Below are positions 1 through 6,118 of a stretch of 9,392 nucleotides of DNA, in pieces; the first letter of the stretch is position 1, and the number at the start of each line of letters is the position of its first letter. The stretch is from Bacillota bacterium (GTDB lineage: Bacteria; Bacillota; Clostridia; Oscillospirales; Ruminococcaceae). The stretch covers positions 1-9,392 of the forward strand of contig JAEXZK010000045.1 in assembly GCA_023451415.1 (NCBI GenBank). Reading direction: 5' to 3'. The translations under genes and the position numbers were made by a program. Under the pieces are notes generated by a model. The model was not told the origin of the DNA. It searched no databases and worked only from the letters and a program-made list of their open reading frames with translations.

Positions 1-14
1 GGTCGGCTGCCATA

Positions 15-49
15 TTTTATATAGCTTGCCTGCGGCAAGCTATATAAAA
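15..49. repeat. Perfect 16-bp AT-rich hairpin, left half of a composite intergenic repeat
   Basis: Bases 15-30 and 34-49 are perfect reverse complements around a 3-base loop (TGC). The half nearest the next element, GCAAGCTATATAAAACGGCC at 35-54, closely resembles bases 8222-8242, where another palindrome is followed by the same AAAACGGCC. In RNA it would fold very stably on either strand, so it may act as a terminator or protect transcript ends. It could equally be a remnant of a small dispersed repeat. No gene is visible between base 1 and the end of rsgI. Confidence 0.7.
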
Positions 50-80
50 CGGCCATGCGGCGGTTCTGTCCGCCGCGGCC
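46..80 (-). terminator. GC-rich hairpin with T-run on the minus strand (second module of the repeat)
   Basis: GCGGCGG (57-63) pairs with CCGCCGC (70-76) around TTCTGT, and the flanking GGCC at 51-54 and 77-80 can also pair. On the minus strand this hairpin is followed by GTTTTATA, so it could serve as a backup terminator behind the stronger one at 122-160. The same AAAACGGCC edge occurs at three other intergenic places in the window, so it may be mainly a repeat module. Confidence 0.5.
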
Positions 81-91
81 TTGAGATCTCA

Positions 92-120
92 GCGCACACC
101 GTCAGAGACGGTGTATGCGC
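92..120. repeat. Intergenic hairpin
   Basis: ACACCGTC (96-103) and GACGGTGT (107-114) form a perfect 8-bp stem with loop AGA. GCGC at 92-95 and 117-120 extends it, with a 2-base bulge. It has no T-run directly beside it. It lies between two terminator-like hairpins, third in a row of four. Its function is unknown. Confidence 0.5.
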
Positions 121-121
121 G

Positions 122-160
122 TAAAAACGGCCCCATGGGCACGGCAGCGCCCACGGAGCC
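122..160 (-). terminator. Intrinsic terminator of the sigI-rsgI operon
   Basis: Read on the minus strand, a 12-bp stem (bases 160-149 with 140-129, including two G-U pairs) with an 8-base loop is followed by G and five T (127-123). It lies about 50 bases beyond the rsgI stop codon, as expected for a rho-independent terminator ending that operon. Confidence 0.8.
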
Positions 161-210
161 CGATTTAAGGATGCACACACAGACGGAGCCAGCTGCGTTA
201 CAACTGCCTT

Positions 211-1086
211 CTAATCATCATCTTGGCTGCCATCGTCACTATTGTCATCATCCCGGTCATCCTCATCATCGTCTGTGTCATTGTCTTGGCCATCCTCAAT
301 ATCGTCATCGCCTGTGTCGTCACTGCCGTCGTCCTTATCGTCAGCATCGCCCTGATCATCTTGATCATCGTCATTGTCCTGATCATCTTGATCGTCGGCG
401 CCATCGTCCCGGTCGTGATCTTCATCATCGGCGTCCGGGTTATCGTCATCATCGGCGGGATGCAGAGGAACGATCACTTCCTGACCGGGCTCACTGTGGG
501 AAGAAGAAGGGGTGTCCGGCTGGATGACAGGGATTGTCACCACGGAAACACTGTTCTGGAGATGTACTTCCAGCTCCAGCACAAGCAGCTCCTCTGTGGC
601 GCTCTTCCACCCCGCATGGGAGGAATCCACCGTCAGGGATATCTTTCCGCCTTCTTGCAGGTACCCCATCTGGACGGCGCGGTCGGCCAGCTCGTCGGAC
701 AGGACGTCCACCTTCTTGCCAAAAGTGCCCACTCCGGCCACGAGGACTTCTCCGTCCTCATTGAGCCCTTCCAGATCCACCACATAGCCCAGGCGGTTTA
801 CCGACATCATCACATCGGGGTTGATCTGCATCCGCACGGTCCCAAAGGGGTTGAGGAGGAACTGCCAGGCTCCCAAAAATACCAGGCAGAAGCAGGCCGC
901 CGCCGCGATAAAGGGGGCGAACCGGCCGCTCCGCGGCTGGCTTGCGCTCTCCGGGACCTGGATTTCTATGACCCGCTCCACCCGCTGGCCCACCTCATAA
1001 TTCAGGTTTGCCACCTTTAAGAAGCGCCCCTGTTCGTCCAGGACCACCGCATAGCTGGCGTGGCATTCCATCACCAAGTAACTCAT
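211..1086 (-). CDS. rsgI: RsgI-like membrane anti-sigma factor with an aspartate-rich C-terminal tail
   Basis: The 291-residue protein probably binds and holds the sigma factor encoded just upstream, releasing it on an outside signal. Residues 1-45 fit the RsgI anti-sigma N-terminal domain (for example SYAVVLDEQGRFLKV). Residues about 56-79 form one membrane segment, and 82-180 resemble the RsgI middle domain on the outer face. A Pro/Ser linker leads to residues 211-291, in which 47 of 81 residues are Asp and only three are Lys or Arg. In Clostridium thermocellum, RsgI proteins carry carbohydrate-binding or hydrolase domains at this end; none is seen here. The start is supported by AAAGGAGG nine bases upstream. 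The ATG overlaps the sigI stop as ATGA, so the genes are translationally coupled. What the acidic tail senses or binds (calcium, cationic wall components) is inference. Confidence 0.88.
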   Translation of the reverse strand: MSYLVMECHASYAVVLDEQGRFLKVANLNYEVGQRVERVIEIQVPESASQPRSGRFAPFIAAAACFCLVFLGAWQFLLNPFGTVRMQINPDVMMSVNRLGYVVDLEGLNEDGEVLVAGVGTFGKKVDVLSDELADRAVQMGYLQEGGKISLTVDSSHAGWKSATEELLVLELEVHLQNSVSVVTIPVIQPDTPSSSHSEPGQEVIVPLHPADDDDNPDADDEDHDRDDGADDQDDQDNDDDQDDQGDADDKDDGSDDTGDDDIEDGQDNDTDDDEDDRDDDNSDDGSQDDD

Positions 1087-1820
1087 GCCTGCCGTCCTCC
1101 TTTCCCCGGGGACATCTGCCGCAAATGTCCCCGAATAATCTCAAATCCATTGGTGTACGCCAGCAGGAGGGCCATCATATACTTCCTGTGCCGCTCCAAT
1201 GTTTTGCGCTCCACCCCTGAGCCCGCCGACAGCTGGCTCAGGGGCAGCTTTTTGCTGGCTGTCAGGCCCTCCAGCAGCTGAGGGTGCTCCTTGGCATAGG
1301 CCAGGGCCCGGTGGCAGGCTGTCAGCGTGCGGTCCTGACGGGGGCAGTTGTCGGCGATATCGGTCAGCTCCAGGCCGTACTCCGCCAGGGCCTTGGCAAA
1401 CTCCAGGATCTCCGTCCTGGCCGAAGCCTGCCCCACCCGCTCGGCAATATCATCCCGGCCGGTATCCATCTGCTCCAGCAGTGAACGCCCTTCATCGCCG
1501 TCCCCTTCCCGCTGATCCAGGGACAGGGTTTGGGAATAGCGCTGCTCCCTGCGGCAGTAATCGATGAGCCGGCTGCGGATGGTCATGGCCGCAAAGGGGA
1601 GGAATGCGCCTCTGCCCCTGCGGTACGCCAGCGCCGCCTCGTGGAAGGCGAGCATCGCGATGGACAGCTCGTCATCCCGCCCTTCCAGCGGGATGCGGTG
1701 GATGAATTTAGCCGTCTCGCCTTTGATGAAAGGGAGATAGCTTCGCACCAGCTGGTCCGCAGCCCGGCTGTCCTCCTTGGCCGCGCAGACCTGGGCGATG
1801 ATCTCGTGTTCCTGTGTCAT
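1083..1820 (-). CDS. sigI: RNA polymerase sigma factor SigI
   Basis: A 245-residue alternative sigma factor of the SigI type, which directs RNA polymerase to a small stress or surface regulon. Residues about 20-92 are sigma region 2, with the SigI-type stretch DELSIAMLAFHEAALAY and IRSRLIDYCRRE. Residues about 139-234 are the SigI-specific C-terminal domain, with the strongly typical LPLSQLSAGSGVERKTLERH. The open frame extends 35 codons further upstream, but the start at 1820 fits better: AGGAG lies seven bases before this ATG and the family begins here. It is followed by rsgI with a four-base overlap. SigI usually activates its own operon, and a candidate SigI-type promoter lies upstream. 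In Bacillus subtilis SigI answers heat and wall stress; in C. thermocellum it answers polysaccharides. The signal here is unknown. Confidence 0.92.
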   Translation of the reverse strand: MTQEHEIIAQVCAAKEDSRAADQLVRSYLPFIKGETAKFIHRIPLEGRDDELSIAMLAFHEAALAYRRGRGAFLPFAAMTIRSRLIDYCRREQRYSQTLSLDQREGDGDEGRSLLEQMDTGRDDIAERVGQASARTEILEFAKALAEYGLELTDIADNCPRQDRTLTACHRALAYAKEHPQLLEGLTASKKLPLSQLSAGSGVERKTLERHRKYMMALLLAYTNGFEIIRGHLRQMSPGKGGRQA

Positions 1821-1864
1821 GGCTACACTCCTGCTTAAATATAGATTACGGATGGGAGCCGGAA

Positions 1865-1896
1865 TTTTCGGGGTCGGAAGGGAAATAAACGGGGGC
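1865..1896 (-). promoter_or_regulatory. Candidate SigI-dependent promoter of sigI-rsgI
   Basis: On the minus strand, GCCCCC (1896-1891) is followed after 14 bases by CGAC (1876-1873), and after 20 bases by CGAAAA (1870-1865). Published SigI promoters have a C-rich -35 element and a CGA-type -10 element. No convincing TTGACA/TATAAT pair is seen in the same region, although TATATT occurs close to the start codon. This is a pattern match from memory and the preferred spacing was not checked. Confidence 0.35.
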
Positions 1897-1923
1897 GGGG
1901 AGCAAAAACCTCCCGGCAGCAGC

Positions 1924-1965
1924 AAACACCGCCCCCGGCGGCGGATACCGTTGAGGGCGGTGTTT
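1924..1965 (-). terminator. Hairpin between the CofE-like gene and sigI
   Basis: AAACACCGCCC (1924-1934) and GGGCGGTGTTT (1955-1965) form a perfect 11-bp stem with a 20-base GC-rich loop, nine bases after the stop codon of the CofE-like gene. On the minus strand the stem ends in TTT but no longer U-run follows; the T-rich side (TTTTGTTT) lies on the plus strand, where no gene ends. It is probably a terminator or transcript-end hairpin separating the CofE-like gene from sigI. Confidence 0.5.
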
Positions 1966-1973
1966 TGTTTGGA

Positions 1974-3164
1974 TCACTTGGCGTAGCTGTCAAAGTATCC
2001 CTGAACATAGACAAAAGGGGTGCCCTTATCGCCGCTGCCCGAGGTCAGGTCGCAGAGGGAGCCTATGAGGTCGGTGAGGCGGCGGGGAGTGGTGCCCTGG
2101 GATTCCATCTTGCCCACAAGGTCCGCTTCCTTCTGGAGAATATAGGCGGAGATGGCCTCCTTCAGCTCCTGGCCGCGGAGATGCGCAAACTGGTTATCCG
2201 CCAGGTATTTCAGCTTTACCTCGTTGGGCTGGCCCTCCAGGCCGGGGGTGTAGCCGGGGGAAACCACCGGATCGGCCAGCTCCCAGATCTTGCCCACAGG
2301 ATCCTTGAAGGCGCCGTCGCCGTAGACCATCACTTCCACATTCCTGCCGGTGGCGGCCAGCATCTTGGCCTGAACCTCCAGCGCAAAGGCGCGGCAGTCC
2401 CGGGGGAAGAGCTTGATCCGCTCCTCAGTGGCCTTGTTGGAGCCCAGGAGCCCATAGTCGGCGTTGTAGCCGCTGCCGTCCACCGGGGCGGTAAGGATCT
2501 CGTCCATCCCCAGGACGATCCGGCCGCCGGCCGCCTTCAGCAGGCGCTTGGTGCGGGCCCGGGTGTGGATATCACAGGTCAGGACCTTGTCGGTGTATTT
2601 GAGGATGTCCGCGGGGCGGTTGGAGAAATAGATCTCGACCTGAGCTCCCGCATCCTGGATCAGCTCTTTGTAAAAGTCGATGTAATCCACACCGGTAAAG
2701 GGATGAAGGATCCGGCCGAACTTTTCCCGGAAGTCCGCTTCGGTAAGGACATCGCGGTAAGGGTCCACCCCCGCCTTATCCAAAAGGTCCAGATCCACCA
2801 GATGGTTGCCCACCTCGTCGGAGGGATAGCTGAGCATAAGGACGATCTTATCGGCGCCTTTGGCGATGCCCCGCAGGAGGATGGAGAAGCGGTTGCGGCT
2901 GAGGATGGGGAACAGCACGCCCACGGCGCCGCCGCCAAACTTGGCCCGGACGTCGGCGGCCACCTGATCCACAGTGGCATAGTTGCCCTGCGCCCTGGCC
3001 ACCACCGCCTCGGTGACAGCGATGACGTCCCGGTCACGGACAGCGATATTCTCCGACCCCAGGGCGGCCAGCACAGAATCCACCACAATGGTGCTCAGGT
3101 CGTCCCCCTCCCGGATGATAGGGGCCCGTATGCCCCGGGCCACGGTGCCAATGAGTCTTTCCAT
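1974..3164 (-). CDS. CofE-like protein (coenzyme F420-0:L-glutamate ligase superfamily)
   Basis: A 396-residue soluble protein resembling CofE, which in methanogens and actinobacteria adds glutamate to F420-0 using GTP. Family-like stretches include RAPIIREGDDL (13-23), the TEAVVARAQGNYAT region (51-64), GGGAVGVLFPILSRNRFSILLRGIA (77-101) and VMVYGDGAFKDPVGKIWE (279-295). Classical archaeal CofE is about 250 residues; this long form is known from Firmicutes that are not reported to make F420. The inserted middle (about 110-215) and the C-terminal half may therefore adapt it to another acceptor. An acid-amide ligase role is likely, but the substrate is unknown. The start has AGAGG eight bases upstream. 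No F420 biosynthesis gene is present nearby. It is preceded on the same strand by the YjbR gene, with hairpins between, so co-transcription is doubtful. Confidence 0.75.
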   Translation of the reverse strand: MERLIGTVARGIRAPIIREGDDLSTIVVDSVLAALGSENIAVRDRDVIAVTEAVVARAQGNYATVDQVAADVRAKFGGGAVGVLFPILSRNRFSILLRGIAKGADKIVLMLSYPSDEVGNHLVDLDLLDKAGVDPYRDVLTEADFREKFGRILHPFTGVDYIDFYKELIQDAGAQVEIYFSNRPADILKYTDKVLTCDIHTRARTKRLLKAAGGRIVLGMDEILTAPVDGSGYNADYGLLGSNKATEERIKLFPRDCRAFALEVQAKMLAATGRNVEVMVYGDGAFKDPVGKIWELADPVVSPGYTPGLEGQPNEVKLKYLADNQFAHLRGQELKEAISAYILQKEADLVGKMESQGTTPRRLTDLIGSLCDLTSGSGDKGTPFVYVQGYFDSYAK

Positions 3165-3189
3165 AGGTGATACCTCTTTCTCAGTTTGT

Positions 3190-3208
3190 AAAAACGGCCG
3201 TAGGGCCG
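3190..3208 (-). terminator. Short GC hairpin with T-run, likely terminator of the YjbR gene
   Basis: CGGCC (3195-3199) and GGCCG (3204-3208) pair around a 4-base loop. On the minus strand the hairpin is directly followed by five T (3194-3190). It lies about 80 bases after the YjbR stop codon and just before the ribosome site of the CofE-like gene. Its right-hand edge in minus-strand terms is the AAAACGGCC motif repeated elsewhere in the window. Confidence 0.55.
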
Positions 3209-3227
3209 GATACGCGCAAATTTATAT

Positions 3228-3260
3228 GCAGGCCGCCATGCCTGCGCCGTTGTACCGGCG
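3228..3260. repeat. Two adjacent small hairpins downstream of the YjbR gene
   Basis: GCAGGC (3228-3233) pairs with GCCTGC (3240-3245), and CGCCG (3245-3249) pairs with CGGCG (3256-3260). With the terminator at 3190-3208 they make three hairpins in about 70 bases, resembling the cluster at 15-160. A TATAAA at 3226-3221 on the minus strand could be a -10 element for the CofE-like gene, but no matching -35 is seen. Confidence 0.4.
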
Positions 3261-3289
3261 TTATTTGTCCCCGGGCCTTGTGGGCCTGC

Positions 3290-3646
3290 TCATTTGGTGA
3301 GGCTGTAGCTGAAGTCGATCAGCCCGAATACCTTTTCCTTTGGGCAGGAGCCGTCAAGCAGAACCGTAATCCAATGCTCTTTGTTCATATGATAAGCTGG
3401 GAGGATCCCGGCTTCTGATCTGAGGGAACCGATTAGGATTGGATCGCATTTTAAAAGGAGCACGTCCATCAGTTCGCGGCCGGGGAGATTCAGCTTGTCT
3501 GCCGTGATATTCACAATCGCGGCAAACCATTTTCGGTTGCTTCTGTGCCGCAAAATCGCATAATCAGGCGTTCTCGCCCACGGATAATCCGGTTCGATAT
3601 TATATGTATCCTTCACATAGATAAAAATCTCATCACGATGTATCAC
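3290..3646 (-). CDS. MmcQ/YjbR family protein
   Basis: A 118-residue protein of the MmcQ/YjbR (DUF419) family, small double-wing proteins with a CyaY-like fold often annotated as DNA-binding; the true role is unsettled. Family marks are YPWARTPDYAILRHRSNRKW (21-40), followed by FAAI (41-44), and the C-terminal AYHMNKEHWITVLLDG (84-99). I chose the GTG at 3646 because it gives the normal family length and has AAAGGGG eight bases upstream. The frame stays open for 86 more codons to 3904, but that extension has no family similarity. The sampled composition is about 50% GC against 70-75% in nearby genes, which suggests later acquisition. It is transcribed away from the LysR gene. Confidence 0.87.
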   Translation of the reverse strand: MIHRDEIFIYVKDTYNIEPDYPWARTPDYAILRHRSNRKWFAAIVNITADKLNLPGRELMDVLLLKCDPILIGSLRSEAGILPAYHMNKEHWITVLLDGSCPKEKVFGLIDFSYSLTK

Positions 3647-3845
3647 GGCTATCGCCCCTTTGCAGAACAGAGCCCCCTCCGCAAGTTCCCGTTGGCCGGC
3701 TGCACTGGGTCCGCCGGGCGGTGAACCCTGTATGAAATCCCAACCGCCGCTGGCAAACCCGCCAGCCGAAAGGTTCTCTGCCGTTAAGCCCTCTTCGTAT
3801 TGCTTCTTATCAAGCATTTCGCAAGCCGGGGCGGCGGTGGCGCAC
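3647..3845. other. Intergenic stretch without a recognised gene
   Basis: This stretch lies between the YjbR start and a terminator-like hairpin. Both strands keep short open frames, but none has a ribosome site plus a recognisable product. It contains small inverted repeats: GCTGGC/GCCAGC (3749-3754 with 3761-3766) and CCGCC/GGCGG (3711-3715 with 3717-3721). It could be a 5' leader of the YjbR gene, a decayed gene or part of a dispersed repeat. Confidence 0.4.
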
Positions 3846-3871
3846 AAAAAACAGCTCACCGAGCTATTTTT
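3846..3871. terminator. Bidirectional terminator-like hairpin upstream of the YjbR gene
   Basis: AGCTC (3853-3857) pairs with GAGCT (3861-3865), flanked by runs of A on the left and T on the right. On the minus strand the stem (with one U-G pair) ends in six T. No complete gene ends here on either strand. It lies just beyond a possible minus-strand promoter, so it may attenuate transcription toward the YjbR gene, or it may end a plus-strand transcript from the neighbouring gene-free stretch. Confidence 0.55.
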
Positions 3872-3882
3872 GACATCGTCTC

Positions 3883-3911
3883 TTGCAGGATTTCTCCATA
3901 ACAATTATAAT
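3883..3911 (+). promoter_or_regulatory. Sigma-A promoter of the LysR gene
   Basis: TTGCAG (3883-3888) and TATAAT (3906-3911) are separated by exactly 17 bases. This predicts a start near 3918 and a leader of about 95 bases before the LysR GTG at 4012. It is the best housekeeping promoter in the window. Confidence 0.75.
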
Positions 3912-3932
3912 GGCAATGGACACATTAGTAAA
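3904..3932 (-). promoter_or_regulatory. Possible opposing promoter sharing the same -10 box
   Basis: On the minus strand, TTTACT (3932-3927) and TATAAT (3909-3904) are also 17 bases apart. The -10 boxes of the two strands overlap because TTATAA is symmetrical. The -35 matches only four of six consensus bases, so this is tentative. If real, it would drive transcription toward the YjbR gene through the hairpin at 3846-3871. Confidence 0.35.
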
Positions 3933-3957
3933 GTGCCTGCCGGCAGATGTATCCATT
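3915..3957. repeat. Nested inverted repeat in the LysR leader, candidate operator
   Basis: AATGGACACAT (3915-3925) and ATGTATCCATT (3947-3957) are inverted copies with one mismatch. Between them lies the perfect 10-bp palindrome CTGCCGGCAG (3937-3946). The structure starts at the predicted transcription start, so it could bind the LysR protein for self-control or fold in the RNA leader. The choice between these is inference. Confidence 0.45.
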
Positions 3958-4011
3958 AAGTTTTCTAATGCCGTACTAAAGCAAAACTGCCGCTGGAAGG
4001 AGGAGCGCCCT

Positions 4012-4896
4012 GTGAGCATCAAGCTGGAGCTTTACCGCGTATTCAAGGAGGTTGCCGAGGAGGGCAGTGTCTCCGCGGCGGCAAAAAACTTATATATCTC
4101 TCAGTCCGCAGTGAGCCAGACCATCAAACAGCTGGAGGAACAGCTGGACGTCCGGCTCTTCACCCGGGGCACCCGGGGCGTCACCCTCACCAGCGAGGGC
4201 GCCATCCTGTACGACTATGTCCGCAGCGCCATCAGCCTCATCGAACACGGCGAAGAAAAAATTGCCCAGACCAAAAGCCTCCTGCTGGGGGAGCTGGTCA
4301 TCGGCGCCAGCGACACCATTACCAGCTGCTTCCTCCTCCCCTATCTGGACCAGTTCCATTCCAGCTACCCCAGCATCAAGCTCCGGGTCCTCAACGGCAC
4401 CAGCCCCGAGGTCATCGCCCTGCTCAAGTCGGGCAAGGTGGACCTGGCCTTTGCCAACCTCCCTCTGGAGGACAGCGCCTTGTCCATCCGCCGGTGCTTT
4501 GATATCCAAGATGTCTTTGTGGCCGCCGACGGCTATCGCGGCTGCCCGCCAGACAAGGTGTTTACCCCCGGTGAGCTGGCCAAGCTCCCTATCATCCTCC
4601 TGGAGAAAAAGTCCAACTCCCGGCAGTACATTGACAGCTATTTCATCCAGAACGGCGTCCCGGTCACCCCGGAGATAGAGCTGGGTTCCCACGCCCTCCT
4701 CCTTCAGCTGACCCGTATCGGCCTGGGCGTCTCCTGCGTCATCCGGGAGTTTGCCGCAGAGCCGCTGCGCCGGGGGGAGATCCGCGAGCTGAAGGTGGAC
4801 CCGCCCATCGCCCCCCGCAGCGTGGGGGCTGTCTCCCTGCAGGGGGTGTCCGCCAGCGCAGCCTGCCGGCGCTTTCTGGAGATCATCGGCTGCTAG
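4012..4896 (+). CDS. LysR family transcriptional regulator
   Basis: A 294-residue LysR-type regulator that binds DNA and responds to a small effector. Residues 1-60 carry the winged helix-turn-helix, with the signature SVSAAAKNLYISQSAVSQTI (19-38) followed by the LEEQLDVRLFTR wing region. Residues about 92-290 form the two-lobed effector-binding domain, starting GELVIGASDTI. The frame is open 43 codons further upstream, but the GTG at 4012 has GGAAGGAGG eight bases before it and matches the usual family N-terminus. It is divergent from the YjbR gene; LysR proteins often control themselves and a divergent neighbour, but YjbR differs in composition and may be a recent arrival. The effector and targets cannot be read from the sequence. 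Confidence 0.92.
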   Translation: MSIKLELYRVFKEVAEEGSVSAAAKNLYISQSAVSQTIKQLEEQLDVRLFTRGTRGVTLTSEGAILYDYVRSAISLIEHGEEKIAQTKSLLLGELVIGASDTITSCFLLPYLDQFHSSYPSIKLRVLNGTSPEVIALLKSGKVDLAFANLPLEDSALSIRRCFDIQDVFVAADGYRGCPPDKVFTPGELAKLPIILLEKKSNSRQYIDSYFIQNGVPVTPEIELGSHALLLQLTRIGLGVSCVIREFAAEPLRRGEIRELKVDPPIAPRSVGAVSLQGVSASAACRRFLEIIGC

Positions 4897-4957
4897 GGGC
4901 CGCCCAAAAAAGCATCGCCTTTTTTCACAAGCGGCCTCCGTGTTCAAAGGCCTGGGC

Positions 4958-4980
4958 CGCGGAGGGCCTCTGCGTTTTTT
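4958..4980 (+). terminator. Intrinsic terminator of the LysR gene
   Basis: CGCGGAG (4958-4964) pairs with CTCTGCG (4968-4974), including one G-U pair, and is directly followed by six T (4975-4980). It lies about 60 bases after the LysR stop. An extra inverted pair around 4905-4925 (AAAAAAG...CTTTTTT) may add to it. Confidence 0.75.
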
Positions 4981-5074
4981 GCTCCGCGCTTCGCCGCCTG
5001 CGGAAGGCCCGGCGGCTCCCCCGCTTTAAACATGCCCTGAACCTCCAACAATACAGGAAAGGAGCACCTCGCCT

Positions 5075-5878
5075 ATGCAAGAACCCCTGGTCAGCATCAT
5101 CGTTCCCGTCTACAACGCCGCGCCCCACCTGGCCGCCTGCATCCAGAGCATCCGCCGCCAGCGGTACGACAACCTGGAGATCCTGCTGGTCAACGACGGC
5201 AGCCAGGATGTCAGCCTGCCCATCTGCGACATGTACGCCCGGACGGACAGCCGCATCACCGTCCTCAACAAGCCCAACAGCGGCGTCTCCGCCACCCGCA
5301 ACACCGCCATTGAGGTGGCCCGGGGGGATTATCTCCAGTTTGCCGACAGCGACGACTGGCTGGACCCCAACGCCACCCGCCTGATGGTGGAGCGGGCCCT
5401 GGAGACGGACAGCGACCTGGTCATCTCCCACTACTGCCGGGTGGATGGGGACAGGATCACCGTCCACGGCTTTCTGGAGGAGACGGGCGTGCTTTCCCAG
5501 CGGGATCTGGCCCGCCAGCTGATGGAGGAGCCCGCCAGCTTCTACTACGGCGTCATGTGGAACAAGCTCTATCGCCGCAGCATCATCGAGGAGCACGGCA
5601 TCCGCTGCAACGAGGAGTTCATCTGGAGCGAGGACTTCCTTTTTAATCTGGAATATATCCGCTATGCCCAGCGGTTCTGCGCCCTCCAGACCCCTATCTA
5701 TTACTACCGCAAAAATGAAAAGAGCATCACCGCCACCCAGATCAACCTGGTGAACCTGGTCAAGACCAAGACGGGGCTCTTTCCCTACTACAAGGAGCTA
5801 TACAGCGACATCGGGCTCTATGAGCAGTACAAAGCGCAGATTTACAAATATCTCATCGCCAGCGCCGAGCACGGATGA
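5075..5878 (+). CDS. Glycosyltransferase family 2
   Basis: A 267-residue GT-A fold glycosyltransferase that would move a sugar from a nucleotide donor to a surface glycan acceptor at the inner face of the membrane. Residues 5-14 (LVSIIVPVYN) start the nucleotide-binding fold, VNDGSQD (39-45) binds the nucleotide, ADSDDW (90-95) holds the metal-binding DxD-like motif, and WSEDFLFN (184-191) fits the catalytic-base ED region. No membrane segment is seen. Many relatives of this type run to about 320-330 residues, so the C-terminus is short; it ends in SAEHG just before a hairpin, and a C-terminal loss is possible. AAAGGAG lies 10 bases before the ATG. It stands alone rather than in a capsule cluster, so acceptor and product are unknown. 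Confidence 0.9.
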   Translation: MQEPLVSIIVPVYNAAPHLAACIQSIRRQRYDNLEILLVNDGSQDVSLPICDMYARTDSRITVLNKPNSGVSATRNTAIEVARGDYLQFADSDDWLDPNATRLMVERALETDSDLVISHYCRVDGDRITVHGFLEETGVLSQRDLARQLMEEPASFYYGVMWNKLYRRSIIEEHGIRCNEEFIWSEDFLFNLEYIRYAQRFCALQTPIYYYRKNEKSITATQINLVNLVKTKTGLFPYYKELYSDIGLYEQYKAQIYKYLIASAEHG

Positions 5879-5902
5879 CAAAAAAGAACCGGGCAAAGGG
5901 CT

Positions 5903-5926
5903 CATCAGGGGTGTTTTTCCCTGATG
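5903..5926 (+). terminator. Hairpin after the glycosyltransferase gene
   Basis: CATCAGGG (5903-5910) and CCCTGATG (5919-5926) form a perfect 8-bp stem with loop GTGTTTTT, 24 bases after the stop codon. No T-run follows directly, but AGCGG/CCGCT further on is followed by TTTTCTT around 5970, which may be the actual termination point. Confidence 0.5.
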
Positions 5927-6118
5927 GCAAAGCAGCGGGAATTTTTCGTTTTCTGCCGCTTTTCTTACAAGGGCGGACGCCCGGCAGACGGGACGCCCGC
6001 CCCACATCGCGCTCCCGGCAGGATCTGTTGCGCGGCGTAGCGGAAGATGCTGTAATCATAAAAATATACGGCCTGGCATTGGCACGGCAAATCAAAATTT
6101 GCGGAGGTATATCACTAT

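Noticed and set aside
198..460. CRISPR-like or tandem repeat array at the Asp-coding stretch
   Set aside because: The repetition is low-complexity ATC/GTC codons with one 16-bp duplicate, without regular repeats and unique spacers.
223..1020. Plus-strand 265-codon frame that looks like an Ile/Val-rich multi-pass membrane protein
   Set aside because: It is the mirror of the Asp codons of rsgI (GAT/GAC read backward give ATC/GTC). It has no ribosome site or family match.
1821..1925. Longer start for sigI at 1925
   Set aside because: The extra 35 residues are Pro-rich, cover the candidate promoter and the terminator stem, and lack a ribosome site, while the ATG at 1820 has one.
1974..3164. Claim of F420 biosynthesis in this organism
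   Set aside because: Only one CofE-like gene is visible and no other pathway gene, so the pathway cannot be claimed.
1965..3170. Plus-strand 401-codon frame over the CofE-like gene
   Set aside because: It is almost exactly antisense to a clear gene with a ribosome site and family motifs; high GC keeps the opposite frame open.
3883..4011. Longer start for LysR at 3883
   Set aside because: This start overlaps the predicted promoter; the GTG at 4012 has a strong ribosome site and the family N-terminus.
4090..5596. Minus-strand long frames over LysR and the glycosyltransferase
   Set aside because: They are shadows of well supported genes, with Gly/Ala/Asp/Val-rich composition typical of antisense reading.
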